Origin: Bufo bufo
Taxonomy: Eukaryota; Chordata; Amphibia; Anura; Bufonidae
NCBI RefSeq assembly: GCF_905171765.1
Contig: NC_053392.1
Coordinates: 102,040,220-102,104,219 of the forward strand
DNA length: 64,000 bases
Direction: 5' to 3'
Part shown: positions 11,641 to 21,700 of the stretch, in pieces
How the letters are laid out: each line of letters starts with the position of its first letter
Position numbering within the stretch: the stretch's first letter is position 1
Notes under the pieces: model-generated
Seen by the model: the letters and a program-made list of their open reading frames with translations, nothing else
What the model was told of the DNA's origin: nothing
Database searches by the model: none
Translations under genes and position numbers: made by a program

Positions 11641-12481
11641 CAGGGGGCTTCAAATGGGACATGGCATCTAAAAACCATGTGGAGTTCCTTTTCTTCTGCG
11701 CCCTGCCGTGTGCCCATACAGCAGTTTATGACCACATGTGGGATGTTTCTGTAAACCGCAGAATCTGGGTAATAAATATTGAGTTTTGTTTGGCTGTTAA
11801 CCATCGATGTGTTAAAGAAAAAATTGGATCAAATTGGAAAATCTGCCAAAAAAGTGAAATTTAAAAATTTGATCTCCATTTTCCTTTAATTCTTGTGGAA
11901 CGCCTAAAGGGTTAACAAAGTTTGTAAAATCGGTTTTAAGTAACTTGAGGGGTGTAGTTTCTACAATGGGGTCATTTATGGGGGTATCCACTATGTAGGC
12001 CCCACAAAGTGACTTCAGACCTGAACTGGTCCTTTAAAAAGTGGGTTTTGGCAATTTTCTTAAAAATTTGAAGAATTGCTTCTAAACTTCTAAGCCTTCT
12101 AACGTCCTAAAAAAATAAAATGACATTTCCAAAATGATGCCAACATAAAGTAGACATATGGGGAATGTTAAGTAATAAATATTTTATGAAGTATCACTTT
12201 CTGTTTTAAAAGCAGAGAAATTGAAATTTAGAAAATTGCGAATTTTTCCAAATTTTTGGTAAATTTGGGATTTTTTCATAAAGGTGAAATATATTGACTC
12301 AAATTTATGACTATCATGAAGTACAATGTGTCACGAGAAAACATTCTCTGAATGACTTGGATAAGTAAAGGCGTTCCAAAGTTATTACCACATAAAGTGA
12401 GATATGTCAGTTTTGCAAAATTAGGCCTGGTCAGGAAGGGGGCAAATGGCCCAGATGGCAAGTGGTTAAGCGTGATATCTA

Positions 12482-13945
12482 CACTGCGTGCAGAATTATT
12501 AGGCAAATGAGTATTTTGACCACATCATCCTCTTTATGCATGTTGTCTTACTCCAAGCTGTATAGGCTCGAAAGCCTACTACCAATTAAGCATATTAGGT
12601 GATGTGCATCTCTGTAATGAGAAGGGGTGTGGTCTAATGACATCAACACCCTATATTAGGTGTGCAGAATTATTAGGCAACTTCCTTTCCTTTGGCAAAA
12701 TGGGTCAAAAGAAGGACTTGACAGGCTCAGAAAAGTCAAAAATAGTGAGATATCTTGCAGAGGGATGCAGCACTCTTAAAATTGCAAAGCTTCTGAAGCG
12801 TGATCATCGAACAATCAAGCGTTTCATTCAAAATAGTCAACAGGGTCGCAAGAAGCGTGTGGAAAAACTAAGGCGCAAAATAACTGCCCATGAACTGAGA
12901 AAAGTCAAGCGTGCAGCTGCCAAGATGCCACTTGCCACCAGTTTGGCCATATTTCAAAGCTGCAACATCACTGGAGTGCCCAAAAGCACAAGGTGTGCAA
13001 TACTCACAGACATGGCCAAGGTAAGAAAGGCTGAAAGACGACCACCACTGAACAAGACACACAAGCTGAAACGTCAAGAATGGGCCAAGAAATATCTCAA
13101 GACTGATTTTTCTAAGGTTTTATGGACTGATGAAATGAGAGTGAGTCTTGATGGGCCAGATGGATGGGCCCGTGGCTGGATTGGTAAAGGGCAGAGAGCT
13201 CCAGTCCGACTGAGACGCCAGCAAGGTGGAGGTGGAGTACTGGTTTGGGCTGGTATCATCAAAGATGAGCTTGTGGGGCCTTTTCGGGTTGAGGATGGAG
13301 TCAAGCTCAACTCCCAGTCCTACTGCCAGTTTCTGGAAGACACCTTCTTCAAGCAGTGGTACAGGAAGAAGTCTGCATCCTTCAAAAAAAACATGATTTT
13401 CATGCAGGACAATGTTCCATCACACGCGTCCAAGTACTCCACAGCGTGGCTGGCAAGAAAGGGTATAAAAGAAGAAAATCTAATGACATGGCCTCCTTGT
13501 TCACCTGATCTGAACCCCATTGAGAACCTGTGGTCCATCATCAAATGTGAGATTTACAAGGAGGGAAAACAGTACACCTCTCTGAACAGTGTCTGGGAGG
13601 CTGTGGTTGCTGCTGCACGCAATGTTCATGGTGAACAGATCAAAACACTGACAGAATCCATGGATGGCAGGCTTTTGAGTGTCCTTGCAAAGAAAGGTGG
13701 CTATATTGGTCACTGATTTGTTTTTGTTTTGTTTTTGAATGTCAGAAATGTATATTTGTGAATGTTGAGATGTTATATTGGTTTCACTGGTAAAAATAAA
13801 TAATTGAAATGGGTATATATTTGTTTTTTGTTAAGTTGCCTAATAATTATGCACAGTAATAGTCACCTGCACACACAGATATCCCCCTAAAATAGCTAAA
13901 ACTAAAAACAAAAATACAACTTGCCTAATAATTCTGCACTCCCTG
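12482..13945 (+). mobile_element. Tc1/mariner element, DD37E type (TRT-like), full length
   Basis: TA dinucleotides flank it (12,480-12,481 and 13,946-13,947). The ends are inverted repeats around GTGCAGAATTATTAGGCAA and its complement TTGCCTAATAATTCTGCAC. It carries one open transposase frame. It inserted at the edge of the TTAA element within L1 ORF2. A second copy at 52,151 differs by about 1 percent, so the family was recently active in this lineage. Confidence 0.93.
12700..13716 (+). CDS. Tc1/mariner transposase, DD37E, apparently intact
   Basis: 338 residues from ATG at 12,700 (MGQKKDLTGSEKSK), chosen because upstream in-frame DNA is the element's 5' UTR/TIR. The N-terminal paired-type HTH region covers roughly residues 1-110 (SKIVRYLAEGCSTLKIAKLLKRDH is the first helix-turn-helix). 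The catalytic domain has WTDEMR (first Asp), MQDNVPSHA (second Asp) and [11 protein letters not shown] (Glu). I count 37 residues between the second Asp and the Glu, which is DD37E and matches the TRT group of Tc1-like elements, known for recent activity and suspected horizontal transfer. No stop or frameshift. Val replaces the Ala seen in the sister copy (QDNAPSHA). The protein would excise and insert at TA in the nucleus; whether it is expressed is unknown. Confidence 0.9.
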   Translation: MGQKKDLTGSEKSKIVRYLAEGCSTLKIAKLLKRDHRTIKRFIQNSQQGRKKRVEKLRRKITAHELRKVKRAAAKMPLATSLAIFQSCNITGVPKSTRCAILTDMAKVRKAERRPPLNKTHKLKRQEWAKKYLKTDFSKVLWTDEMRVSLDGPDGWARGWIGKGQRAPVRLRRQQGGGGVLVWAGIIKDELVGPFRVEDGVKLNSQSYCQFLEDTFFKQWYRKKSASFKKNMIFMQDNVPSHASKYSTAWLARKGIKEENLMTWPPCSPDLNPIENLWSIIKCEIYKEGKQYTSLNSVWEAVVAAARNVHGEQIKTLTESMDGRLLSVLAKKGGYIGH

Positions 13946-13947
13946 TA

Positions 13948-14156
13948 TATAGTTCGAATGGCAAACCGTCGGCCCCAGGGGATGAGTTATGTTTAAGCGA
14001 CCGAAGAGTATCTTCCAATTCTGCCTGTTGTAGAAGGTGATCAAGCACTCCAGTTTCCTGAGGTGAAAGGAAGGGCATTTCTAATTGGTCCAAATAGTCA
14101 TCGATATTAGAGGAACTACATGCCGTTTTGGATCTATATAGAGTAATAGTTGACAA
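13948..14156 (-). pseudogene. L1 ORF2: start of RT domain
   Basis: Minus-strand segment with the L1 RT entry motif NSSPGADGLPFELY. It stops at the Tc1/TTAA-element insertion and resumes at 7,875 with LLPILLQVLSESYRYGSLPPSF. Residues LYFCF at its apparent end derive from the Tc1 terminus. Confidence 0.85.
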
Positions 14157-14284
14157 ATTCCTGTCTAACCAGATCCGGATCCTTCACTATCTGGCACCGA
14201 GTATTTCTGATATACCTAATTTTGGTCGCACCCCTTTGGTTGGCGACCAATGAGGCTAACAATTTACCTGTTTTCCCCTCCTCC

Positions 14285-15376
14285 CTAAAACGTCTTTGTC
14301 CTTGAACAAAAAAAATTGTGTTGGGCCTTGTTTACCATAAAAGACCTGTATTGTAGATTAGCTTCTTTCAATTGTGTGCGAAGTGAATCCGTGCCGTGTT
14401 TAGTCAACGCACCCTGCAACCTCCTAACTGTCTCCCTCATTGCATTTTCCTGTTTATGGAATTCTGCTCGTTGTCTTTTAATTTTACTACAATAGAGGCC
14501 CCTAATATAGGCCTTCAAAGCGTCCCATACAAAATGGATATGGGTGGAGGAGCCCTCATTACGATGCCAAAATTCCAGGATCTCCTCATTGATCAAATCC
14601 CGCTCACCAATAACCTCTAGCCAATATGGATTCAGTCTAAAGGCTCTATTGGGACGCGTATTTAACCCCGCCCCCCTGAGCAGAAGCAGAACCGGAGAAT
14701 GGTCAGAGATTCCGTGCAATTCATATTTCATCTTCACCACTTGATCAGACATAGCCCCATTTGCGAAGGCTAAGTCGATTCTTGACATTGACCTGTACGA
14801 CCGGCCAAAGCATGAATACGCACTTTTTTTCCCATACAAATAGCGCCAAACATCAACCCAGGCGAACTCCTGAGTGATGCTGCCCAACAGAGACCGAGTC
14901 TGCCTCTGCTCAGAGGAGAGAGATACCCTATCTAACGCCGGATCCAGAACTGAATTAAAATCACCTACCAACAACATCGGGCACGGGGGTTTATTACAAA
15001 TAAACATAGACAACAGGGATAGAACAGTGGATGCAAAAGGGGGAGGGACATAGACGAAAGCTAAGATAGTCTCCCGTCCATTCCACTGACCATAAAGAAA
15101 AACATATCGACCCGCCCTATCCACTCGAACATCCAACGGATGAAAATCGACCCCATGATGGATATACACACTCACACCCCTCGAGTATGATGAGAGGCAT
15201 GAGTGGTATTCCAATTTCGCCCAACGCCTCTTTAATTGGGGGAGCTTCTCAACCGTTGCATGCGTCTCCAATAAAGCCACTATTGCCGCGAGGTGCCGGG
15301 CCATAACATCAAACACCACTGTCCTTTTTCTATCCCCCAACCCTCGCACATTCCAACACAAAACCCTACGCGTCAT
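14285..15376 (-). pseudogene. L1 ORF2 endonuclease domain (open, 363 aa)
   Basis: An APE-like endonuclease begins MTRRVLCWNVRGLGDRKR (15,376). Catalytic landmarks in order are WNVRG (N), LLETHA (the E of the APE motif), LLVGDFNSVLD (D and N), MSRIDLAFA and ISDHSPVLLLL (terminal D-H). This domain makes the first nick during target-primed reverse transcription. The stretch is fully open, though ORF2 breaks downstream at 14,284 before the RT, so the whole protein is not made. ORF2 starts about 220 bases after the ORF1 stop at 15,595. Confidence 0.88.
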
Positions 15377-15594
15377 TATAAGCTATCACAGGATGAAACC
15401 TTCCACAGACCGGCAGGAGGGGAGAAAGAGGTCCCCTAGGCCCAGCGACAGCAGCTAACCCCTCCACCCCTTCCCTAGTACCCTCCCCCCACCCATTACC
15501 ATTACCTAAACCCACCATTTGGCTCACAGAGAATATTATCCCCATCAACCTCTTCCACTATCGCCAACCCCACTCCCAGTCCAACCCCCGCTCC

Positions 15595-15779
15595 TCACTC
15601 CACCACCGTATAGCCACCGTAAGAAGGTACAAACAAATCAAAATATAAATTAATGGTCCCAGGAGGGGCTAAACCGGTCAAATCAAGCCACTGTGCGGCC
15701 TCTATAGGGGTAGAAAAGAATTGCACAGAGTCGTTATAAACAACCCTGAGTTTGGCCGGATACAATATCGCATACTATA
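15595..15779 (-). pseudogene. L1 ORF1, C-terminal end
   Basis: Reads YPAKLRVVYNDSVQFF..EAAQWLDLT on the minus strand and stops at 15,595. It is the last part of the L1 ORF1 C-terminal domain, cut from the rest by the Tc1 at 15,782-17,399. Confidence 0.78.
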
Positions 15780-15781
15780 TA

Positions 15782-17399
15782 CAGTTGGGTCCATAAATAT
15801 TGGGACATTGACACAATTCTAACATTTTTGGCTCTATACACCACCACAATGAATTTGAAATGAAACTAACAAGATATGCTTTAACTGCAGACTGTCAGCT
15901 TTAATTTGAGGGTATTTACATCCAAATCAGGTGAACGGTCTAGGAATTACAACAGTTTGCATATTTGCCTCCCACTTGTTAAGGGGCCAAAAGTAATGGG
16001 ACATAATAATAATCCTAAATCAAACTTTCACTTTTTAATACTTGGTTGCAAATCCTTTGCAGTCAATTACAGCCTGAAGTCTGGAACGCATAGACATCAC
16101 CAGACGCTGGGTTTCATCCCTGGTGATGCTCTGCCAAGCCTCTACTGCAACTGTCTTCAGTTCCTGCTTGTTCTTGGGGCATTTTGCCTTCAGTTTTGTC
16201 TTCAGCAAGTGAAATGCATGCTCAATCTGATTCAGGTGAGGTGATTGACTTGGCCATTGCATAACATTCCACTTCTTTCCCTTAAAAAACTCTTTGCTTG
16301 CTTTTGCAGTATGCTTTGGGTCATTGTCCATCTGCACTGTGAAGCGCCGTCCAGTGAGTTCTGAAGCATTTGGCTGAATATGAGCAGATACTATTACCCG
16401 AAACACTTCAGAATTTATCCTGCTGCTTTTGTCAGCAGTCACATCATCAATAAATACAAGAGAACCAGTTCCATTGGCCACCATGCTTCACTGATGAGGT
16501 GGTATGCTTAGGATCATGAGCAGTTCCTTTCCTTCTCCATACTCTTCTCTTCCCATCACTGAGGTACAAGTTGATCTTGGTCTCATCTGTCCATAGGATG
16601 TTGTTCCAGAACTGTGAAGGCTTTTTTAGATGTCGTTTGACAAACTCTAATCTGGCCTTCCTGTTTTTGAGGTTCACCAATGGTTTACATCTTGTGGTGA
16701 ACCCTCTGTATTCACTCTGTTGAAGTCTTCTCTTGATTGTTTACTTTGACACACATACACCTACCTCCTGGAGTGTGCTCTTGATCTGGCCAACTGTTGT
16801 GAAGGGTGCTTTCTTCACCAGGGAAAGAATTTTCTGGTCATCCACCACAGTTGTTTTCCGTGGTCTTTCGGGTCTTTTGGTGTTGCTGAGCTCACCGGTG
16901 CGTTCCTTCTTTTTAAGAATGTTCAAAACAGTTGTTTGGGCCAGGCCTAATGTTTTTGCTATCTCTCTGATGGGTTTGTTTTGTTTTTTTCAGCCTAATG
17001 ATGGCTTGCTTCACTGATAGTGACAGCTCTTTGGATCTCATCTTGAGAGTTGACAGCAACAGATTCCAAATGCAAATAGCACACTTGAAATGAACTCTGG
17101 ACCTTTTATCTGCTCATTTTAATTGGGATAATGAGGGAATAACACACACCTGGCCATGGAACAGCTGAGAAGCCAATTGTCCCATTACTTTTGGTCCCTT
17201 AACAAGTAGGAGGCACATATGCAAACTGTTGTAATTCCTACACCGTTCACCTGATTTGGATGTAAATACCCTCAAATTAAAGCTGACAGTCTGCAGTTAA
17301 AGCACATCTTGTTCGTTTCATTTCAAATCCATTGTGGTGATGTATAGAGCCAAAAATGTTAGAATTGTGTCGATGTCCCAATATTTATGGACCTGACTG
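15782..17399 (-). mobile_element. Tc1 element (DD34E), broken
   Basis: TA flanks at 15,780-15,781 and 17,400-17,401. Long inverted ends start CAGTTGGGTCCATAAATATT and close with the near-complement AATATTTATGGACCTGACTG; the matching arms extend about 200 bases (CACCTGATTTGGATGTAAATACC on both sides). Inserted in L1 ORF1. Confidence 0.92.
16035..17043 (-). pseudogene. Tc1 transposase, frameshifted
   Basis: Minus-strand pieces: near 17,040 SKELSLSVKQAII, 16,926-16,741 (NTKRPERPRKTTVVDDQ, the GRPR-like linker), 16,680-16,447 (WTDETKINLYL, first catalytic Asp) and 16,484-16,035 (QMDNDPKHTAKASK, second Asp, then QWPSQSPHLNQIEHAF with Glu). Canonical DD34E spacing. At least three frame breaks. Confidence 0.88.
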
Positions 17400-17401
17400 T
17401 A

Positions 17402-18140
17402 TGTGCAGAGATTAACCTTTTTTTCACATCAAGAAAAGAGCGTCTTTTATTTTGTGTCTCGCGACAGAAATCCGGGTATATTTGAATGTCATTCCCATCA
17501 AAGCTAATTTTATCGATCTCTCTTTTGCGTCTAAGTACCCAGTCCCGGTCCTTAGAGCAAACTAATCTAGCTAATAAAGCTCTGGGGGAGCACCTGGAGG
17601 CAGCTTCCTCAAAGGGATTCTATGCGCTCGCTCTACACAGAAAGAGGAAAGATCATGATCCGATCCCAATGTTAGCACCAACCACTTTTGCACAAAGTCC
17701 GCTGGATTATCTTGTTCCACCCCCTCCGGAAACTCCATCAGTCTTATATTATTCCTCCGGGATCTATCTTCCAACTCAATCAGTTAGTTTTTTTTAACCC
17801 AAGACATTCTTGCTCCACCCCCTCAAGACGATTTTTTGTTAAACCCAACTCCTTATTCACACCCGCTGTCTCCAGCTCCAAGTCTTTCATTTTTGCTCTT
17901 AATTTTGTGATTTCATCCCTAATTATAGTGATGTCCCCCTGTAGGGACGCCATTGTGATTGTTAATTGCGATACAGTGCTATTGGTCTTATTCAGCTAAT
18001 TTATTATTAACACCCTCCAGTCCTTCCCTTTCAACCTCCTTAGGATCCGCGGAGACCAACATTGCAGCGGCTGTCTTGTTTCCGGCCGCCTCAAGGTGGC
18101 CTCCCGTTTTTTGGGACCCCCCTAGTTTTGCGCGTAGGTG
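17402..18140 (-). pseudogene. L1 ORF1: coiled coil and RRM
   Basis: Reading leftward: a heptad-rich stretch (SLQGDITIIRDEITKLRAKM, then LGLTKNRLEGVEQ), then the ORF1 RRM signature EDRSRRNNIRLMEFPEGVEQ and CVERAHRIP, then the C-terminal domain RDWVLRRKREIDKI..KRRSFLDVKKRL. A frameshift near 17,570 and an in-frame stop near 17,790 break it. ORF1p is the RNA-binding trimeric chaperone of L1. A Tc1 follows at 17,401. Confidence 0.82.
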
Positions 18141-18640
18141 ACCGCAGAAATTTATCTAAATGTGCTTGGGGACTAGTCTCAGGACCTCCTTTCAGAGGGC
18201 TTACCCCCCCCCCCCTGATTTCCGAAACTTAGGGTGCATAGTAACCAAGTGTATTACCACCCTATCAAACAGCATGACCAGAATTTACATTTGCTGATGC
18301 ACAACCTAAGGAAAAGATGGAAATTCAATTCATGCGAAATAAATCAAAAGCATACAACTGTGACCAGCTTTTCAAAACGTATTAAACAACCGAATATTAC
18401 AAAGAGATAGAGGTTAAACTGGGTAAAGACATAAGTGTTTTTATAGCAGAAATATAAACACTCCATTCAATCCAGGTTATCCACAGTTAGTATCTGTTAG
18501 AGCGTATAATGGGGTCCAGGGTTAAATAGCTGAAAAAAGTAGACATACATCCCACACTAAAGCGGGGTGACCTCACCAGTCTTCAGCCCTTTTCTCTCAG
18601 TTTTAAAAGAAGGGACAGCATAGAAACTGCCAAGCGGGCC

Positions 18641-20690
18641 CAGTGGCGTCGCCAGGGCGGGGCCAGAGGGGGCCACAGCCCCCCCTACATCATGCTGTGC
18701 CCCCCCATGTGCCCCCCAACTAAAATGCCCCCCCCTAAGTGAGCCATTGCGCTCATCTCCATTGTAACCTGCCTGTGCCATCGGAGGTGCAGGGGAGGGA
18801 GAGGCGTGTCCCTTCCCTTCCTCTGATAGGCTGCAGGCACTAGGCCAGCAGCCTATCAGAGGCCGGCGCAGGCGGAGCGATGACGTCATCGCGCCGCCTG
18901 AGCCTTACAGCGTGGGACACAGGAAGAGTCTGCATCGCATCGCTGACACTGAGGTAAGTATAAGTGTTTGTTTCTTGTTTGTTTTTTTACAATAGTGTTA
19001 CTGGCACATTGGGGGGGCTTATTACGATGAGGGGGGGCTTAAAACTGGCACATGATGATGGGGGGGACTTAATACTGGCACATGATGATGGGGGGACTTA
19101 ATACTGGCACATGATGATAGGGGGGACTTAATACTGGCACATGATGATAGGGGGGACTTAATACTGGCACATGATGGGGGGGACTTAATACTGGCACATG
19201 ATGATGGGGGGGACTTAATACTGGCACATGATGATGGGGGGGACTTAATACTGGCACATGATGGGGGGGACTTAATACTGGCACATGATGATGGGGGGGA
19301 CTTAATACTGGCACATGATGATGGGGGGACTTAATACTGGCACATGATGATGGGGGACTTAATACTGGCACATGATGATGGGGGGGACTTAATACTGGCA
19401 CGTGATGGGGGGGCTTATTACTGGCACGTGATGGGGGGCTTATTAATGGCACGTGATGGGGGTCTTATTACTGGCACGTGATGTGGGCTCTTGTTACTGG
19501 CACGTGATGGGGGCTTATTACTGGCACGTGATGGGGGGCTTATTACTGGCACGTGATGGGGGCTCTTGTTACTGGCACGTGATGGGGGCTTATTACTGGC
19601 ACATTGGGGGGCTCTTGTTACTGGCAGTGGCACGTTATTGAGGGCACTTATTACTGGCACATTATTGGTGGGCACTATAGGGGCATCTACTGAGGCCACA
19701 AAGAAGGGGTGTTTTATATGGGGAGCTCTGTACAGTAGCATTTTATACTGGGACACATTATGGTGGGTACTATGGAGAAGGGGAGACAGGAGTACTATGG
19801 AGTCATCTACGGGGGGCACTAAGATGGGGTATTTTATACTTGCAAATTATGGGGGACACTGAGGGCATCTACTGGGGCACGATATATGGGGCATTTTATA
19901 CTGGTACATTATGGGGGCACTAGCAGGGAGGGGGGAGAGGAGCACTATGGAGGCATTTACTGGGGCACTATATAGGGGTATTTTTTTTTATTGGCACATT
20001 ATGGGGGACATTAGCTCAACTGGGGGCATAAGGGGGTATGTTTTGCACATTATAAGGAGAATTATTTCTACTGGGGGTCATTATGGTGGGCTTTATTACT
20101 CCCCCATGGTATGACCCCCTAGTAGCAGCACCAGCCTCTCCCTGCTCTACTATCCCCCCTCTGCCCCTTCTCCAAATCCTTATTATGAAATCTTTCTCAT
20201 TAGCATAAAACACAACATCAGCTCCGCCGAGCCCCCGGCCAAAGTGTTGAAGTGGTGTCCGAGATCCCCAAGGGCCAAGCCAAGTAACTGTAAGTGTTCA
20301 TGTGAAATATGTTTGTTTTATATATGTACACTCCTGTGAGAGGCGGGGAGGGAGATCTGTGGATGACACTGTTATGGAGGGGGAAATGGGGATGACACTG
20401 TCATGGGGTGGATCTGTGGATGACACATATAGCATAAGATGCTATATACGGTATGTGGCATCCACAGATCCCCCCCATAGCAGTGTCATCCACAGATCCC
20501 CCTCTCTATAAAAGTGTCATCCACAGACAGCTGGACTTTTCTTCCCTGTTGCGGTTTTAGGTATTGGGTAAAGTATTGCAGCATTTCTAAGCGTACTTGT
20601 GTAAATGTATTGTTGTTATAGCTGCCCCCCCTACTTTTGTCCTGGCCCCCAGTGTGCGCCCCCAAAATTTGAAACCTAGAGACGCCACTG
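18641..20690. mobile_element. hAT-type non-autonomous element
   Basis: An 8-bp duplication AGCGGGCC flanks it (18,633-18,640 and 20,691-20,698). Ends are CAGTGGCGTCGCC and, on the right, the complement TCTAGAGACGCCACTG. It carries a perfect CRE palindrome TGACGTCA (18,881-18,888), the E-box minisatellite below and a small GGATGACACTGT..CACAGATCC inverted repeat near 20,350-20,530. No transposase. Confidence 0.9.
19025..19680 (+). repeat. GC-skewed minisatellite with E-box units
   Basis: Left half (about 19,040-19,390) repeats a 23-30 base unit GGGGGGACTTAATACTGGCACATGATGAT. The right half switches to GGGGCTTATTACTGGCACGTGATG units of about 25 bases. CACGTG, the canonical E-box, occurs eight times at 19,399, 19,425, 19,450, 19,475, 19,501, 19,525, 19,550 and 19,576. 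Long open frames on both strands here (HHVPVLSPP repeats) are translated minisatellite. Confidence 0.9.
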
Positions 20691-20698
20691 AGCGGGCC

Positions 20699-21687
20699 TG
20701 AAAGATTCCAATAATATGCGTCAGTGCAGTTCAATGAAGTGCAAAAAATAATAAAATAAAAAAAGAAAAATTACAGGCGAAAACACTTAGGCATGAGGGT
20801 CTCTCCCTCTCTCACAAGGAGCCCCTCTTCATCCCCATCGGAGGTGGTGCAGGGATCGAGACGGCCTATTAATTGCGCAACTGGAGCAGAACCGAGGGCA
20901 ATTAGGCGGCCGTAGCCGGGATTGGGGCACTCTTGCTCTCACGAAGTGCGCCCTTCAGCTCTTCCGCCCGTGAAACCAACACCCTCAGGGCCACAAAGGT
21001 CCCCTGCTCCGCACACCCACTGCCCAGACCGATGCTTAAAGGGACTTAGTGAATTTGTCCAATGTCTGTGTCCTTACACCGCCACAAATTAATACCGCCC
21101 TAAGGGCAAAAAGGCACTGCATTTGAATCCGGCAATATAAGCCCCCCCCTGTATCCAGACCACATCGAGATCACAACGAAAGCTCAATTCACACTGGCAC
21201 ACAGGCCATGTGACCAGTCCCACGTGCCTCCCAAAAAAGGGAACTCCTGTGATGCGGTAACTCCAGAAGCTCTGATGTTACATCTCCACCTCGTTTGGCT
21301 GTTGTCCACAATAAAGACAGAACGAATGAATAGCGGAAAAAATGTCACCAGATCGAAGGCGCAGCCCACACTTCACCCAGACATCCGAACATCCGGCCAA
21401 CCATCTGAAGGCTCACTGACGGTAGGGCGGCATCGACGGAAGATCACCTGGTCACCCGGGCATCGACTTCAACATCCGCAGGAGCGAGGAGGCAGTTAAG
21501 AGAACCGCACCAACATCAGCTGCCCGACCGGCGTCCTGCATCCAGCATCCCTCCAGGGCAAGCAGTGGAGCGGTGAAACATGGAGGCAGCGGTTCGGCGG
21601 TGGGGCGATGGAGCGTCCAGCAAGGAGCGAGGCGAGGGGGGCGGGGCCGCTGCACGTCCTACATCATGTTGCTACGGAATCTTTTCT
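20699..21687 (-). promoter_or_regulatory. L1 5' UTR / presumed internal promoter
   Basis: The right end of the L1 between the hAT element and the TSD. It is GC-rich toward 21,687, with a GGGGGCGGGGCCG box at 21,639-21,651 that resembles an Sp1 site. L1 elements transcribe from an internal 5' promoter; function here is inferred from position and composition. Confidence 0.55.
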
Positions 21688-21700
21688 AGGAACAGATTTC
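21688..21700 (+). repeat. L1 target-site duplication, right copy
   Basis: Perfect 13-base match to 4,826-4,838, directly abutting the GC-rich L1 5' end. Confidence 0.93.

Larger units (their letters stand above)
7880..12465. mobile_element. TTAA-flanked non-autonomous element (composite)
   Basis: TTAA lies at 7,876-7,879 and 12,466-12,469. The ends begin CCACCTCCTG and, from the right, CCACTTGCCATC, giving a short CCACYT inverted end. Internal DNA comprises hairpins (for example 10,084-10,127), a hAT element at 8,232-10,075 and a tandem array of about 352-bp units at 10,310-11,640. Without its nested hAT it is about 2.7 kb and has no transposase. Removing it together with the Tc1 at 12,482 puts L1 ORF2 back in one frame, which supports both boundaries. 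A relative lies at 26,652-28,370. Confidence 0.72.
4839..21687 (-). mobile_element. L1-type LINE, probably full length, with nested insertions
   Basis: Minus-strand LINE. From right to left: GC-rich 5' UTR (from 21,687), ORF1 with coiled coil and RRM (about 18,140 to 15,595, interrupted), ORF2 with APE-type endonuclease (15,376-14,285), RT (14,156 to about 6,650, interrupted) and Cys-rich C-terminus (5,844-5,209), then a 3' UTR and A-rich tail at 4,839-4,890. Nested elements account for about 10.3 kb of the 16.85 kb, leaving about 6.6 kb. ORF1 plus ORF2 with an APE endonuclease fits L1 or the related Tx1 group; the non-specific target favours ordinary L1. Frames are broken, so it is an inactive copy. 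Confidence 0.88.

Noticed and set aside
12868..13713. Minus-strand frames within the DD37E transposase (69-78 aa)
   Set aside because: Shadow frames opposite a conserved transposase gene.
19069..19819. Long minus-strand frames rich in HHVPVLSPP and SRASNKPP repeats
   Set aside because: They are translations of the GGGGGACTTAATACTGGCACATG minisatellite; period and composition explain them fully.
21580..21700. N-terminal extension of the GIY-YIG frame (MEAAVRRWGDG...)
   Set aside because: This DNA is the L1 5' end; it is in frame with the PLE only by chance across the target-site duplication.
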